Positions 53,667-63,137 of a stretch of 64,000 bases of DNA are shown one piece after another. The position numbers and the translations under genes were made by a program. Within the stretch, counting starts at the first letter, position 1. Each line of letters begins with the position of its first letter. Origin of the DNA: JAWSVE01 sp050789445 (GTDB lineage Bacteria > Pseudomonadota > Gammaproteobacteria > Pseudomonadales > Cellvibrionaceae); assembly GCA_050789445.1 (NCBI GenBank), contig JAILXR010000001.1, positions 3,038,001 through 3,102,000 of the forward strand, read 5' to 3'. A model generated the notes under the pieces. It saw nothing but the letters and a program-made list of their open reading frames with translations, had not been told where the DNA came from and made no database searches.

Positions 53667-53967
53667 ATGGATTTACTAAAAACCTTAAAAATTTGGCGTT
53701 TGTATTCGTTCTGCTACTGACGAGTATCAGTGCCAACGCTTATCGCTGCGGAGCTGATATTTTTCAAAACGAGGATCTAAAAATATCACTCTTAGATGCC
53801 TGTGGTGAGGCCACTTCTAAAGAAGTGATTGGATATGTTGGCGGAATTGAAACGAAAACAGGATCAGAGTAATGACATTAGAAGAGTGGGTTAATCGGTT
53901 TTCTTCTTACGCTGTAGTTTTTCAATTTCAAGGCAATCAACTAGTGAGCATTCTAACCGTAAAATGA
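53667..53967 (+). pseudogene. Frameshifted DUF2845-family gene
   Basis: An ATG at 53667 opens MDLLKTLK, but a base appears lost in the A5 run at 53687-53691. One frame over, a signal peptide reads on as NLAFVFVLLLTSISANAYRC, followed by GADIFQNEDLKISLLDACGE, the usual RCG...CGE start of DUF2845. That frame stops at 53870-53872, and the C-terminal DUF2845-like half (LEEWVNRFSSYAVVFQFQGN) continues in a third frame from an overlapping ATG at 53872 to the stop at 53965-53967. Two frameshifts within 300 bases suggest a decayed gene; sequencing error is the alternative. Confidence 0.65.
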
Positions 53968-54019
53968 AGATGACGTAGTTTCAGTAATAAGTGCAATTAT
54001 TCTCTTTGTTTGGAAAATG

Positions 54020-54050
54020 AAAAGGAGCGCATGTGTGCTCCTTTTTTTAT
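54020..54050. terminator. Bidirectional terminator before the allophanate hydrolase operon end
   Basis: AAAAGGAGC (54020-54028) pairs with GCTCCTTTT (54037-54045), with a T8 tail on the plus strand and an A-rich side that gives U's on the minus strand. Confidence 0.85.
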
Positions 54051-54088
54051 GGGGGTAGAAAATAATTCGTTTTAGAAGAAAACCAAAA

Positions 54089-56044
54089 CTATCTGATAGG
54101 CCCGTTTTTTTCGCTCATATATTTTTTCCAGCTTTTCAGCGCCGTAATATCTTTTGCGCCAATAATACCATGGGCTTCGCAAATAAATCCGCTCTCCCAG
54201 CGTCGATCAATCAGTTGTACTTTTCCAATGCCAAGAGGCGGCGGGATTTCCGCAACAAAAGAGCCAAAGTTTTCAACGGGAACCTGCCAAACTTCAACGT
54301 CAATAGATTCTCCATCCCTATCGACTCTCATCATGCCTGGTCGGAAGGGCGGCCCACCTGCCAGGGCATAAAGTTTATAGTCAGGAGAAGATTGCGTTTT
54401 TTCTAGTAATGTTGCTCCACGATCTGTTAATTGCCAATTCAGTGGTAAGCCTTTGAGGTGAGCACCACAGACAACGACATTGATTGTTTTGGATGGGATT
54501 TTTCCAAGCGTGTTTGCATTTATTGCTGGCAGCGCTTCGTTAGATGCTACTGCTGGTAATGGGTTGTCGCCAAGAGGAAGTGCTAACGTATTCTGTATTT
54601 CTGAAGCTAAACTCAAAAGTCGTTTGTCAGAAAAGGCAGAATGAAAAAGCGTGACGCCAAAACCTACACCATCTTTGTAAAACCCAGTCGGAACAACGAT
54701 TGCAGCGCAGTCCAGTAAATTCATAAAATTAGTGTAGTAGCCCATGTTTGAATTTAATTGAATCGGATCTTTTGCAACATCCTCAATGGTATAGGTGGTG
54801 CCTGTGGTGGGGGTGGCGATCATATCCACCGCCGATAAGATTTTATCGGCCTGTTGTTTAAACGCTTGTAATCGATACTGAAAAGAAAAGCTATCTAAAG
54901 CAGAGAATTTTTTTCCATTTTCAATAATAGTTCGAATAACGGGTAATAATGAATTTGGTGAATCTTCAATTAAAGGTAGTGTGGCTAAATACCGCTCCGC
55001 CACCCAAGGCCCTTCGTATAATAATTTTGCAGCCTCTAAAAAAGGTTCAAAATCTATTTCAACAAGTGTTGCATCAAGTTGTTGAATTTTTTGTAGGCTT
55101 TGATAGAAAATTTCTGAAGATTCATCATTGTTAAAATAATTAAGTTGATGTGATTTTGGAATTCCGATTTTAATATCAGTATTAAGAGCTGAGTGCTGTT
55201 TGTCAGATGCTTTAGTTTTGGAATCGGTTTTAGGCTTATCGTTAGTTTGCTTACTTAAAGATTTATTTTTGAAAAGTGTTTCTCGAGTTCGATAGTAATG
55301 TTTGCCATTATTGAATACGTTTTTTCTTGAGTATGAATCCTGTTCGTTAAATTGTGCGGCAATATTAAAAACGGTATTTGCGTCATCTACAGTTAATGAA
55401 AAAATACTCACTGCATCTAAACTACGACACGCGGGCACAACGCCTTGTGTGCTGAGCAAACCTTTTGTTGGTTTGAGACCCACAATATTATTGAGCGAGG
55501 CGGGAACTCGTCCCGAGCCTGCGGTGTCAGTGCCCAGTGAAAACGTCACCCATTGTTTTGAAACAGCAACAGCAGAACCAGAGCTAGAACCGCCAGAAAT
55601 CAATTTTTCATTTAGCGCATTTTTAACCGCCCCCCACGGCGATCGAACACCCACTAATCCCGTTGCAAACTGGTCTAAGTTTGTTTTTCCAATAGGGATT
55701 GCGCCAGCATTAATCAACTGCTGAACAACAAAGGCACTGTTGTCGGGTGTATAAGAAAAGTCAGGGCAGGCAGCGGTTGTTGGAATTTTCTCTAAATCAA
55801 TATTGTCTTTAATGGCAAAGGGAATACCGAATAAGGGTAAAGAACCTGGTGATTTATCGTCTAGAAAATGTAAATAAGGAGATAGCTGTTCTAGCGTGAG
55901 TAGAGAAATCCAAATAGGGTTATCAGTCACTTCGCTGTATTTTTTATGGAGGTGTTCAATAAGTTGAGTCGGTGTGAAATCACCGTTCGAATAATGTTGT
56001 TTAAGTCCGCTGATGGTGATGTCCAGATGTTTAAAAGCTGTCAT
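54089..56044 (-). CDS. atzF: Allophanate hydrolase
   Basis: Hydrolyses allophanate to ammonia and carbon dioxide. The N-terminal amidase-signature domain has the Ser-Ser-Lys triad: Lys79 in GIPFAIKDNID, Ser153 in GGSSSGS and Ser177 in GTDTAGSGR. The 74- and 24-residue spacings are those of AtzF. The C-terminal domain (about 480-651, VVCGAHLKGLPLNWQL through AHGIIGAKDIT) is the AtzF-specific second domain. An unusual Lys/Ser/Thr-rich insertion lies at about residues 255-290. It is the last gene of the operon, 57 bases after the carboxylase. Confidence 0.94.
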   Translation of the reverse strand: MTAFKHLDITISGLKQHYSNGDFTPTQLIEHLHKKYSEVTDNPIWISLLTLEQLSPYLHFLDDKSPGSLPLFGIPFAIKDNIDLEKIPTTAACPDFSYTPDNSAFVVQQLINAGAIPIGKTNLDQFATGLVGVRSPWGAVKNALNEKLISGGSSSGSAVAVSKQWVTFSLGTDTAGSGRVPASLNNIVGLKPTKGLLSTQGVVPACRSLDAVSIFSLTVDDANTVFNIAAQFNEQDSYSRKNVFNNGKHYYRTRETLFKNKSLSKQTNDKPKTDSKTKASDKQHSALNTDIKIGIPKSHQLNYFNNDESSEIFYQSLQKIQQLDATLVEIDFEPFLEAAKLLYEGPWVAERYLATLPLIEDSPNSLLPVIRTIIENGKKFSALDSFSFQYRLQAFKQQADKILSAVDMIATPTTGTTYTIEDVAKDPIQLNSNMGYYTNFMNLLDCAAIVVPTGFYKDGVGFGVTLFHSAFSDKRLLSLASEIQNTLALPLGDNPLPAVASNEALPAINANTLGKIPSKTINVVVCGAHLKGLPLNWQLTDRGATLLEKTQSSPDYKLYALAGGPPFRPGMMRVDRDGESIDVEVWQVPVENFGSFVAEIPPPLGIGKVQLIDRRWESGFICEAHGIIGAKDITALKSWKKYMSEKNGPIR

Positions 56045-56101
56045 TGCTCAGTCCTGCTGAAAACGTAATGGTTTAATGCTTAAGGATTAAATACGAAAGG
56101 A

Positions 56102-59100
56102 TTAAATGCTCGGCTCAATAATAGTCAGTAATTGACCTGCTGAAATCTGTTGGCCTTGTTGTTTGAGAATACTTTTTAGCGTGCCTTTCTCTGGCGAAGT
56201 GATTTCAATTTCCATTTTCATTGACTCTAAAACACAGATCACTTGTCCTTCCTCCACGTTATCACCTTCTGACACTTTCCATTGCCAAATATTACCGGCA
56301 ATATGGCTTTCAATGCCGATGCAGTTTTCGGGAACTGGGGATTGCTCTTTATTCGCTTCCGTATCTTCTTCTATTTCAAAATTGATTTGACCGCTATCAA
56401 CCCAGCGTTGTAGTTCTTCATCAAAGGCAATATTTCTTTGTGCTGTAAAATCAGAAATGGTATTACTATTTGTGTCTAAAAAATCTTGATATTCGTTTAA
56501 ATCAAACGTGGTTTCTTCTATTTTTAATGAATATTCACCGCGAGGGAATTTCTCTCTAATGTCGAGAAGTTCTTCAGAAGACACTTCGTAAAACTTAATT
56601 TGATCAAAAAAACGTAACAGCCAAGGTTGGGTAAATTCTTTTGTGGTGCGATATCGATTCCACATTTGTAGAGTTCTACCAATAAACTGATAACCTCCCG
56701 GTCCTTCCATGCCGTAAACGCAGAGGTAAGAGCCGCCAATGCCGACTGAGTTTTCAGCGGTCCAAGTTCTTGCCGGATTATATTTTGTTGTGACTAACCG
56801 ATGACGTGGATCTAAAGGGGTTGCAACGGGCGCTCCTAAATACACATCGCCTAACCCCATCACCACATAGTTAGCATCAAAAACTATTTTTTTAACCTCT
56901 TCAATCGAATCAAGGCCATTAATGCGTCGAATAAATTCAATGTTGCTTGGGCACCAAGGCGCATCCTTTCTCACTGACTGCATATATTTTTCAATCGCAA
57001 TGCGGCAGGCTTCATCGTCCCAACTTAAAGGAATGTGAACGATGCGAGAGGGGACAGATAATTTTTGAGAATGCTGTAAGTCTTGTTCAGCAGCAATAAT
57101 TTTATCGGCTAAATCTTCGAGCGTGATAGTAAAGTTTTCGTAGTGAATTTGTAGTGAGCGAATGCCCGGTGTGAGTTCAAGTACGCCTGCAATCTTTTCT
57201 TCTTGAAGCCAGAGCATTAATGCATGAGCCCGAAATCGCAAACGAATATCTAATTCAAGTGGCCCGTATTCAACCAGAAGATATTTATCACCAGCGGGAC
57301 GAAAAATAATATCGGTGCCGAAAGTATCTGATGCTAATTTTTTAAAAATGGGAGACGTTGTTTGTGGAGAAAAAGCATATTCTTCGGCGGTGTCTATCGT
57401 TACTTCTTCTTGTGCAGTATTTTTAGTCGTGGAGCGAATAGACAGTAATTGTTTTTCTTCTAATTGTTTTGCAATTGACTGCGTAACGGGAATGAATTGG
57501 ATATTATCGCCAGCTTTTAATTGGCCAAGTTTCCAGAGGTCAGCGGTTATCACTGTGGCAGGACACACAAAACCGCCGAGAGATGGGCCGTCTGGTCCCA
57601 AGATAACGGGCATATCTCCGGTGAAATCAATTGAGCCAATGGCATAAGCATTATCGTGAATGTTTGAGGGATGCATTCCCGCTTCGCCGCCGGTTTTTCT
57701 TGCCCATTCAGGTTTAGGTCCAATTAACCGAATACCGGTTCGGCTAGAGTTGTAATGTACTTTCCATGTTGCAGAAAAAAAATTTTCTATGTCGTCATTG
57801 GTAAAAAAATCAGGAGCGCCATGGGGGCCATAAATAACATTAATTTTCCAATCGTTTGTTATTTCTGGTCTGTAGCTTGCTGAATGAGTTGTGGCTTCGT
57901 TTAAGCTCCTGTTTAAAGTCTCTGCATTTAAAGCGGGTAGCGCTTCTAAAATATGTTGATTTTCTAGATGAAGTACATCGCCAGTGCGTAATGCTCTTCC
58001 GCTAAAACCACCAAACTGCCCTAAAGTAAATGTCGATTTTGAATCTAAATAAGTATTGGATTCTAGGCCACCGGCAAAAAGCAAATACGTTCGTGCACCC
58101 GCTTCTTTTACTTTCCCTAGTTTTAGCATTTGTTTTGGTTTTGCGTGGATGATTTCCCAACGTGTAATTGGGTCGCCATCTAAAGTGGCGTCAATGTCTG
58201 CGCCACACAATACAAAAAAAACGGCAGAATTAAATTGTAATGTTGGGCCACTTAGTGTGATTTCTAATCCGGCTTGGCTTTCTTTTGATTGGTTCGAGTC
58301 ATTGTCGTTATGAAGGTCAGCGAAGAAACTATTCAGTAGTTTCTGGCCGATACGAAATGAATAATTATCGAAAGCGCCAGAAGGCGGAACGCCGACACTC
58401 CAGTAACCTTTTCGTCCGGGATAATCCTGAATGGTGGTCATGGTTCCAGGAGAGATAACATCTATGGTTGTCGGTGTGTAAGAAAATTCATTGAGGTAAC
58501 GTGTAAAAATTTCGCCATCTTGAAAAATTTGGCTTTGTAAAATGGATTGCACATAGTCAATGTTGGTTTCAATGCCTTGAATGACAATCTCACTCAGCGT
58601 TGATTTGAGGAGAGCCATCGCAGCCTCTCGTGAATGTGATGTGCAGATGACTTTTCCCAACATGGGATCAAAAAACGGCGACACTTCTAAGCCGGTGCTA
58701 ATCCAGTGATCAATGCGAACGCGTTCTTGATTAAAATCTTGAGTGTTAATTGTCGAAGGAAAAGAAACTTCGCTGAGCAATCCGGCACTTGGCAAAAAGT
58801 TTTTATGTGGGTTTTCTGCATAGACTCTTGCTTGGATAGAATGCCCTGTCGGTTTTAGAGTAGATGCTCTCTCTTGTAAGTCTTGAAGATTGTTAGATGC
58901 TTGTAGAAGCATCCACTCGACGAGATCAACGCCGTAAACTTCTTCAGTGACACCATGTTCAACTTGGAGGCGAGTATTGACCTCTAAAAAATAAAATGAT
59001 TTTTCAATGGCATCATAAATAAATTCAACTGTCCCCGCATTTCTATAATTTACCGCGGCGACTAAGCTTGCAGCAACATTGTGTAATTCTTTTCTTATCT

Positions 59101-59869
59101 TTTCTGGTAGGTTAGGCGCAGGCGTTTCTTCGAGGACTTTTTGATGTCGGCGTTGAGCTGAGCAATCTCTTTCGCCGAGTGCTACAGCAAAACCTTGGCC
59201 GTCGCCAAATACTTGTACTTCAATGTGGCGCGCTCGTAAAATATATTTTTCAATAAAAACGCCATCGTTACTAAAGTTATTAGCACTAAGCCGTTTCACG
59301 CTTTCGAAGGCATGTTGCAGTTGTTCAATATCGTTACAGACTTGCATGCCGATACCGCCACCACCCGCAGTGCTTTTTAAAATAATGGGGTAGCCAATGC
59401 GTTGGGCGGCTGTCTCCGCTTCTTCGAGAGACAGTAATAAATTTGTTCCGAGTAATAGTGGAACGTTATTTTTTTGGGCGATATCACGAGCAGTATGTTT
59501 TAATCCGAACGTTCTCATTTGTTCTGCTGTCGGACCAATGAAAACAATATGTTGGGATTCACAGCGTTCAACAAAATCTGGATTTTCACTTAAAAAACCG
59601 TAGCCGGGGTGTATAGCGTCCGCTTTCGATTTTTTAATGATGGCGAATAATTTTTCTTGATTAAGATAAGTCTCGCTGGCGGACCCGTCACCAAGGCAAT
59701 AGGCTTCGTCAGCTTGAGTGACATGCAAGGAATCCGCATCCGCTTTTGCGTAAATGGCAACAGAGGTGATACCCATTTTTTTAAGTGTGCGAATAATGCG
59801 AACTGCGATAGCACCGCGATTTGCAATTAAGACTTTTGAGAATACTTTCACGTTGTTTTTTGAAGACAT
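56102..59869 (-). CDS. uca: Biotin-dependent urea/guanidine carboxylase
   Basis: A 1255-residue enzyme with a biotin carboxylase domain at about 1-460 (VLIANRGAIAVRIIRT, HPGYGFLSEN, GGGGIGMQV, FLEVNTRLQVEHGVTE). The carboxyltransferase region follows, made of KipA-like (about 470-800, PGTMTTIQDYPGRKGYW) and KipI-like (about 855-1090) parts. A C-terminal biotinyl domain has the biotinylated lysine in LESMKMEIE. The family carboxylates urea to allophanate, or guanidine to carboxyguanidine. The two DUF1989 genes upstream point to guanidine carboxylase in this operon. Substrate is inferred from context. Confidence 0.9.
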   Translation of the reverse strand: MSSKNNVKVFSKVLIANRGAIAVRIIRTLKKMGITSVAIYAKADADSLHVTQADEAYCLGDGSASETYLNQEKLFAIIKKSKADAIHPGYGFLSENPDFVERCESQHIVFIGPTAEQMRTFGLKHTARDIAQKNNVPLLLGTNLLLSLEEAETAAQRIGYPIILKSTAGGGGIGMQVCNDIEQLQHAFESVKRLSANNFSNDGVFIEKYILRARHIEVQVFGDGQGFAVALGERDCSAQRRHQKVLEETPAPNLPEKIRKELHNVAASLVAAVNYRNAGTVEFIYDAIEKSFYFLEVNTRLQVEHGVTEEVYGVDLVEWMLLQASNNLQDLQERASTLKPTGHSIQARVYAENPHKNFLPSAGLLSEVSFPSTINTQDFNQERVRIDHWISTGLEVSPFFDPMLGKVICTSHSREAAMALLKSTLSEIVIQGIETNIDYVQSILQSQIFQDGEIFTRYLNEFSYTPTTIDVISPGTMTTIQDYPGRKGYWSVGVPPSGAFDNYSFRIGQKLLNSFFADLHNDNDSNQSKESQAGLEITLSGPTLQFNSAVFFVLCGADIDATLDGDPITRWEIIHAKPKQMLKLGKVKEAGARTYLLFAGGLESNTYLDSKSTFTLGQFGGFSGRALRTGDVLHLENQHILEALPALNAETLNRSLNEATTHSASYRPEITNDWKINVIYGPHGAPDFFTNDDIENFFSATWKVHYNSSRTGIRLIGPKPEWARKTGGEAGMHPSNIHDNAYAIGSIDFTGDMPVILGPDGPSLGGFVCPATVITADLWKLGQLKAGDNIQFIPVTQSIAKQLEEKQLLSIRSTTKNTAQEEVTIDTAEEYAFSPQTTSPIFKKLASDTFGTDIIFRPAGDKYLLVEYGPLELDIRLRFRAHALMLWLQEEKIAGVLELTPGIRSLQIHYENFTITLEDLADKIIAAEQDLQHSQKLSVPSRIVHIPLSWDDEACRIAIEKYMQSVRKDAPWCPSNIEFIRRINGLDSIEEVKKIVFDANYVVMGLGDVYLGAPVATPLDPRHRLVTTKYNPARTWTAENSVGIGGSYLCVYGMEGPGGYQFIGRTLQMWNRYRTTKEFTQPWLLRFFDQIKFYEVSSEELLDIREKFPRGEYSLKIEETTFDLNEYQDFLDTNSNTISDFTAQRNIAFDEELQRWVDSGQINFEIEEDTEANKEQSPVPENCIGIESHIAGNIWQWKVSEGDNVEEGQVICVLESMKMEIEITSPEKGTLKSILKQQGQQISAGQLLTIIEPSI

Positions 59870-59960
59870 GGGCTTTAAGTTAAGTAGTGGGTCGTCCCGT
59901 TTGTGTCTATTTTTTCAGGTCGTCCCAAAAAAATATTACGCTCCATCTTTGTTGCCAGCT

Positions 59961-60599
59961 TTATGACCAGAGATAAAGTTCTATTGGTGTGGGGTTGTAA
60001 CCATTGCAGGGATTGTTGAGTTGCGGGCAATTAGAAATTAATGCAATAACATCTATCTCTGCTTTCATTTCAACATATTTCCCCGGTGCAGAAATGCCAT
60101 CTTCAAAAGTGAGACCACCTTCTTGTGTCACTGGGACATTCATAAAAAAATTAATGTTATGAGTAATGTCTCGTTTGGTTAATCCTAGTTCTTCATTTTC
60201 GGCAATCGCGAGCATCCAACTATCTCGGCATGCATGCATACAGCGCTTTTCTAATGCGTAACGAACGGTGTTGCTCTCAGTCGCGCAAGCTCCTCCTAAT
60301 GTGTCGTGTCTTCCGCAAGTGTCGGCTGTGATTGTTAACAGGGTATTACCGTAATTGGATAATAGTTTTGTTCCCGCTGTTAAATACACATTGCCTTGTT
60401 CACGGACGGTATCCATTGCGCTATAGCGTTCTGATACGTCATTCGCGTTGTAAAATAAAGTATCTGCCGCTTGATTCCCTTCGCTATCTAAAATGCGAAA
60501 AGTTTCACCAGCTTTGATGATTTGAATAAAGTAATCACCGGCTAAAACCGTTTCATGTAATGCGGCGTTGTCTGTAGTGAGTGTGCTTTCTTTTATCAT
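59961..60599 (-). CDS. DUF1989 protein, urea-amidolyase-associated protein 2 (carboxyguanidine deiminase subunit)
   Basis: A 212-residue DUF1989 protein (FRILDSEGNQAADTLFYNAND, GNTLLTITADTCGRHDTLGG, NINFFMNVPVTQEGGLTFED). Cysteines and histidines in CGRHD and ACATES are candidate metal ligands. With its neighbour it forms the pair described as urea-amidolyase-associated proteins and later as carboxyguanidine deiminase (CgdAB), which converts carboxyguanidine to allophanate. Which of the two corresponds to CgdA I cannot say. Confidence 0.85.
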   Translation of the reverse strand: MIKESTLTTDNAALHETVLAGDYFIQIIKAGETFRILDSEGNQAADTLFYNANDVSERYSAMDTVREQGNVYLTAGTKLLSNYGNTLLTITADTCGRHDTLGGACATESNTVRYALEKRCMHACRDSWMLAIAENEELGLTKRDITHNINFFMNVPVTQEGGLTFEDGISAPGKYVEMKAEIDVIALISNCPQLNNPCNGYNPTPIELYLWS

Positions 60600-60656
60600 A
60601 TTATTTTCTGTGTCGAATTATTTAAATATTCGTTTCAATTCGTAGGAAGAAATGTC

Positions 60657-61403
60657 TTACAATAAGTTATATAAACGATTGTTTTCGAAGCCGCGTCGAT
60701 TCTCTGGCCGAAAGTTCATACAATAATCGTCGTCTGCTACGGGGTCTGATTTAATCAGCTCACATAAAACAGGTTTTCGAGGATATTCAGCCGAACTGTT
60801 TAAGGGATGCGGGCAAGTATGTAAGACGACGAGTGTATCCATTTCGAAGCGAAGAGTGACAGAAGCTGGATTTTGTTGCGATGTGGGCTGTTCAAGAGAT
60901 AAGCTCCCTTCGTTATCAACAACAACTTGGCTAAACCAATTTGCATTGGCAGCCATATCTTTTTCGCCTAAACCATATTTTGCAAGTTCGACGAGAAAGC
61001 TACTGTGACCGTTTTGATTCCAATCATTTTTTGCATCTTGATAATTTTTTTCGCCCCACCTTTTTGCTACGATAGTTTTTGTAGTATTCCCGCAAACTGT
61101 CTCATGCCATCCAAAAGAATCGTCAGTGATGGAGCAAAAAATTCTTCCCATATCGGAATACAAGCAATTGCCACGAGTTAGCTTAAATGTGTGTTGGCAT
61201 TTTAATGTGTCAGGTGCGTTATAGCGCTCTAACAAATCGTAAGGGTTATAGAGCATCATGCCGACATTGGCGCCGCCTTCGATATCCATTAACCGTAAGC
61301 TAACGCCTTTTTTTATTCGTAAAGACCAGTGAGATGCACCGGGCATCTTGTATTGGTAAATCAATTGATTGTGAGTATGGTTTGTTGATTTGTCGTTATT
61401 CAC
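60657..61403 (-). CDS. DUF1989 protein, urea-amidolyase-associated protein 1 (carboxyguanidine deiminase subunit)
   Basis: A 248-residue DUF1989 protein related to its downstream neighbour (LRLMDIEGGANVGMMLYNP, GRIFCSITDDSFGWHETVCG, NANWFSQVVVDNEGSLSLEQ). It starts at GTG 61403, overlapping the ABC ATPase stop by four bases, so it is translationally coupled to the transporter. It is the presumed second subunit of carboxyguanidine deiminase. Confidence 0.84.
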   Translation of the reverse strand: MNNDKSTNHTHNQLIYQYKMPGASHWSLRIKKGVSLRLMDIEGGANVGMMLYNPYDLLERYNAPDTLKCQHTFKLTRGNCLYSDMGRIFCSITDDSFGWHETVCGNTTKTIVAKRWGEKNYQDAKNDWNQNGHSSFLVELAKYGLGEKDMAANANWFSQVVVDNEGSLSLEQPTSQQNPASVTLRFEMDTLVVLHTCPHPLNSSAEYPRKPVLCELIKSDPVADDDYCMNFRPENRRGFENNRLYNLL

Positions 61404-62215
61404 TGAGCCATTCCTGTTAATGTTTCATCGATATGTTCTAAGTTATCTAAGCTGTCTAGGTTAACTAAAGTATCGGGATCGACTCGCTTGTCATTTTCTA
61501 CGGGGAAGTCATAAGTAATCATTGCGCCGTATGCGTTGGGTTCGTGAGGATCGTGTCGATACTTATCAAAAACCCATAAACGAGTCCCTAAATAAAATCC
61601 TTCTTTTAAATCATGGGTAATCATAAAAATAGTGAGTTTGTATTTTTTCCATAACGACAATACCAACTGATGCATGTCTGCACGAATCCCTGGGTCTAAA
61701 GCACCAAAAGGTTCGTCGAGTAATAATATTCTTGGTTTTTTAATGAGAGCTTGCGCAATCGCTAAACGTTGTTGCATTCCACCAGAGAGTTCATGGGGGT
61801 ATTTGTCTTGAGCATGTGAAAGACCAACAGCTTCAATCATTTCTAATGCTTCGTCTTTGATCTTCTTTTTTCGGCTACCAAAGCAACGACTGATAACAGC
61901 GCTTTGTTCAAATTCTCGCGATAGCATGACGTTTTGTACGACCGTTAAATGGGGAAAAACCGAGTAGCGCTGAAAAACGATTCCACGATCCGCATTGGGT
62001 TCGTCGATGATGGGTTTTCCGTCGATAAGAATTGCACCGCGAGAAATAGATTCAGTGCCGAGTAACATATTTAAAAAAGTTGTTTTGCCGCATCCGGAGG
62101 CTCCAACAATGGTAATGAAATCGCCTTCTTCAACAGTACAGTTTATTTGTTCCAGTACGACTTGATCGCCGTATTCTTTCCATAAATTGTTTATTGAAAT
62201 ATATGATGTCGTCAT
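61400..62215 (-). CDS. ABC transporter ATP-binding protein (urea/guanidine operon)
   Basis: Nitrate/sulfonate-type importer ATPase of 271 residues. Walker A is GASGCGKTT, the Q-loop is FQRYSVFPHLT, the signature is LSGGMQQRLAIAQAL, Walker B is ILLLDEPFGALDP, and the H-loop is MITHDLKEG. The ATG at 62215, with AAGGAA upstream, is chosen over an in-frame codon at 62251. It is two bases from the permease stop. Confidence 0.92.
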   Translation of the reverse strand: MTTSYISINNLWKEYGDQVVLEQINCTVEEGDFITIVGASGCGKTTFLNMLLGTESISRGAILIDGKPIIDEPNADRGIVFQRYSVFPHLTVVQNVMLSREFEQSAVISRCFGSRKKKIKDEALEMIEAVGLSHAQDKYPHELSGGMQQRLAIAQALIKKPRILLLDEPFGALDPGIRADMHQLVLSLWKKYKLTIFMITHDLKEGFYLGTRLWVFDKYRHDPHEPNAYGAMITYDFPVENDKRVDPDTLVNLDSLDNLEHIDETLTGMAQ

Positions 62216-62217
62216 AA

Positions 62218-63045
62218 TTAATTTCCTTGATCCATTTGTGAATGAAACCACGGAAATAATTTATAAGAGATTTTACGAAGACAGTAATCGATGACAAAGG
62301 CTAAAAAAGTAATCCATGCAACATAAGGCAAAATAACGTCCATCGATAAATAACGACGCACTAAAAATATCCGATAACCTAAGCCGTCAGTGGCTGCAAT
62401 GGCTTCTGCGGCAATTAAAAATAACCAAGCAGGGCCGAGTGATAATCTAACGGCAGAAAGAAGGCGAGGCATGACTTGTGGTAACACAACCCTCACAATA
62501 ATCTGCCAAGTGTTTGCGCCTAAGGTTTGCGCTTTAATAAATTGTTCTTGTGGAATTTCAAGTGTGCGTTGTTGCATATCGCGAATTAAGAAAGGTGTAA
62601 TGCCGATTGCAATTAAAACAACTTTAGCTAGTTCGCCTAAACCAAATGTAATAAACAGTATGGGCAAAATCGCCATAGGAGGAACGAGGGAAATAGTTGT
62701 GATGAGCGGTGAAAGTTTTGCTCTTACAAAGGGAATCACACCATTGACAACACCAAACATTAAACCGAGTAGCGCACTAATGGTAACGCCGATGCCTAAG
62801 CGTTGTAAGCTACTGAGTGTATCCACCCAAAAAACATATTCGCCACTGCGTTTGCTGGGTTCAAAAGCCATTCGATTGATAGCGCTTCCAAAACTACTTA
62901 ATGAAGGTAATAACTTATCGTTAGGGTTTTCAGCTAAACGTGCATTTGATGCGCCTATATAGAGCAACACAATAATGACAAAAGGAATAAATCCTAAGAT
63001 CCATTGTGTTGAGTGGCTAGGCTTTTGATTGATAAGTTTTTTCAT
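62218..63045 (-). CDS. ABC transporter permease (urea/guanidine operon)
   Basis: A 275-residue inner-membrane permease of the TauC/SsuC type with about six helices and the EAA loop GANTWQIIVRVVLPQVMPRL. It sits between the binding-protein gene and the ATPase gene. Confidence 0.9.
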   Translation of the reverse strand: MKKLINQKPSHSTQWILGFIPFVIIVLLYIGASNARLAENPNDKLLPSLSSFGSAINRMAFEPSKRSGEYVFWVDTLSSLQRLGIGVTISALLGLMFGVVNGVIPFVRAKLSPLITTISLVPPMAILPILFITFGLGELAKVVLIAIGITPFLIRDMQQRTLEIPQEQFIKAQTLGANTWQIIVRVVLPQVMPRLLSAVRLSLGPAWLFLIAAEAIAATDGLGYRIFLVRRYLSMDVILPYVAWITFLAFVIDYCLRKISYKLFPWFHSQMDQGN

Positions 63046-63076
63046 GGATTACGGTACGCATATATGAGAGATAATC

Positions 63077-63120
63077 ATGTAACTGCTAACCAAGTAAATT
63101 GGGAATGTTAGCAGTTACAT
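63077..63120. repeat. Perfect 14-base inverted repeat between the binding-protein and permease genes
   Basis: ATGTAACTGCTAAC pairs with GTTAGCAGTTACAT around a 16-base loop and has no T tract. It lies just past the binding-protein stop on the transcript and probably stabilises that mRNA end or partly terminates, giving more binding protein than permease. Confidence 0.75.
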
Positions 63121-63137
63121 TGTTTATAGCACTAAGG

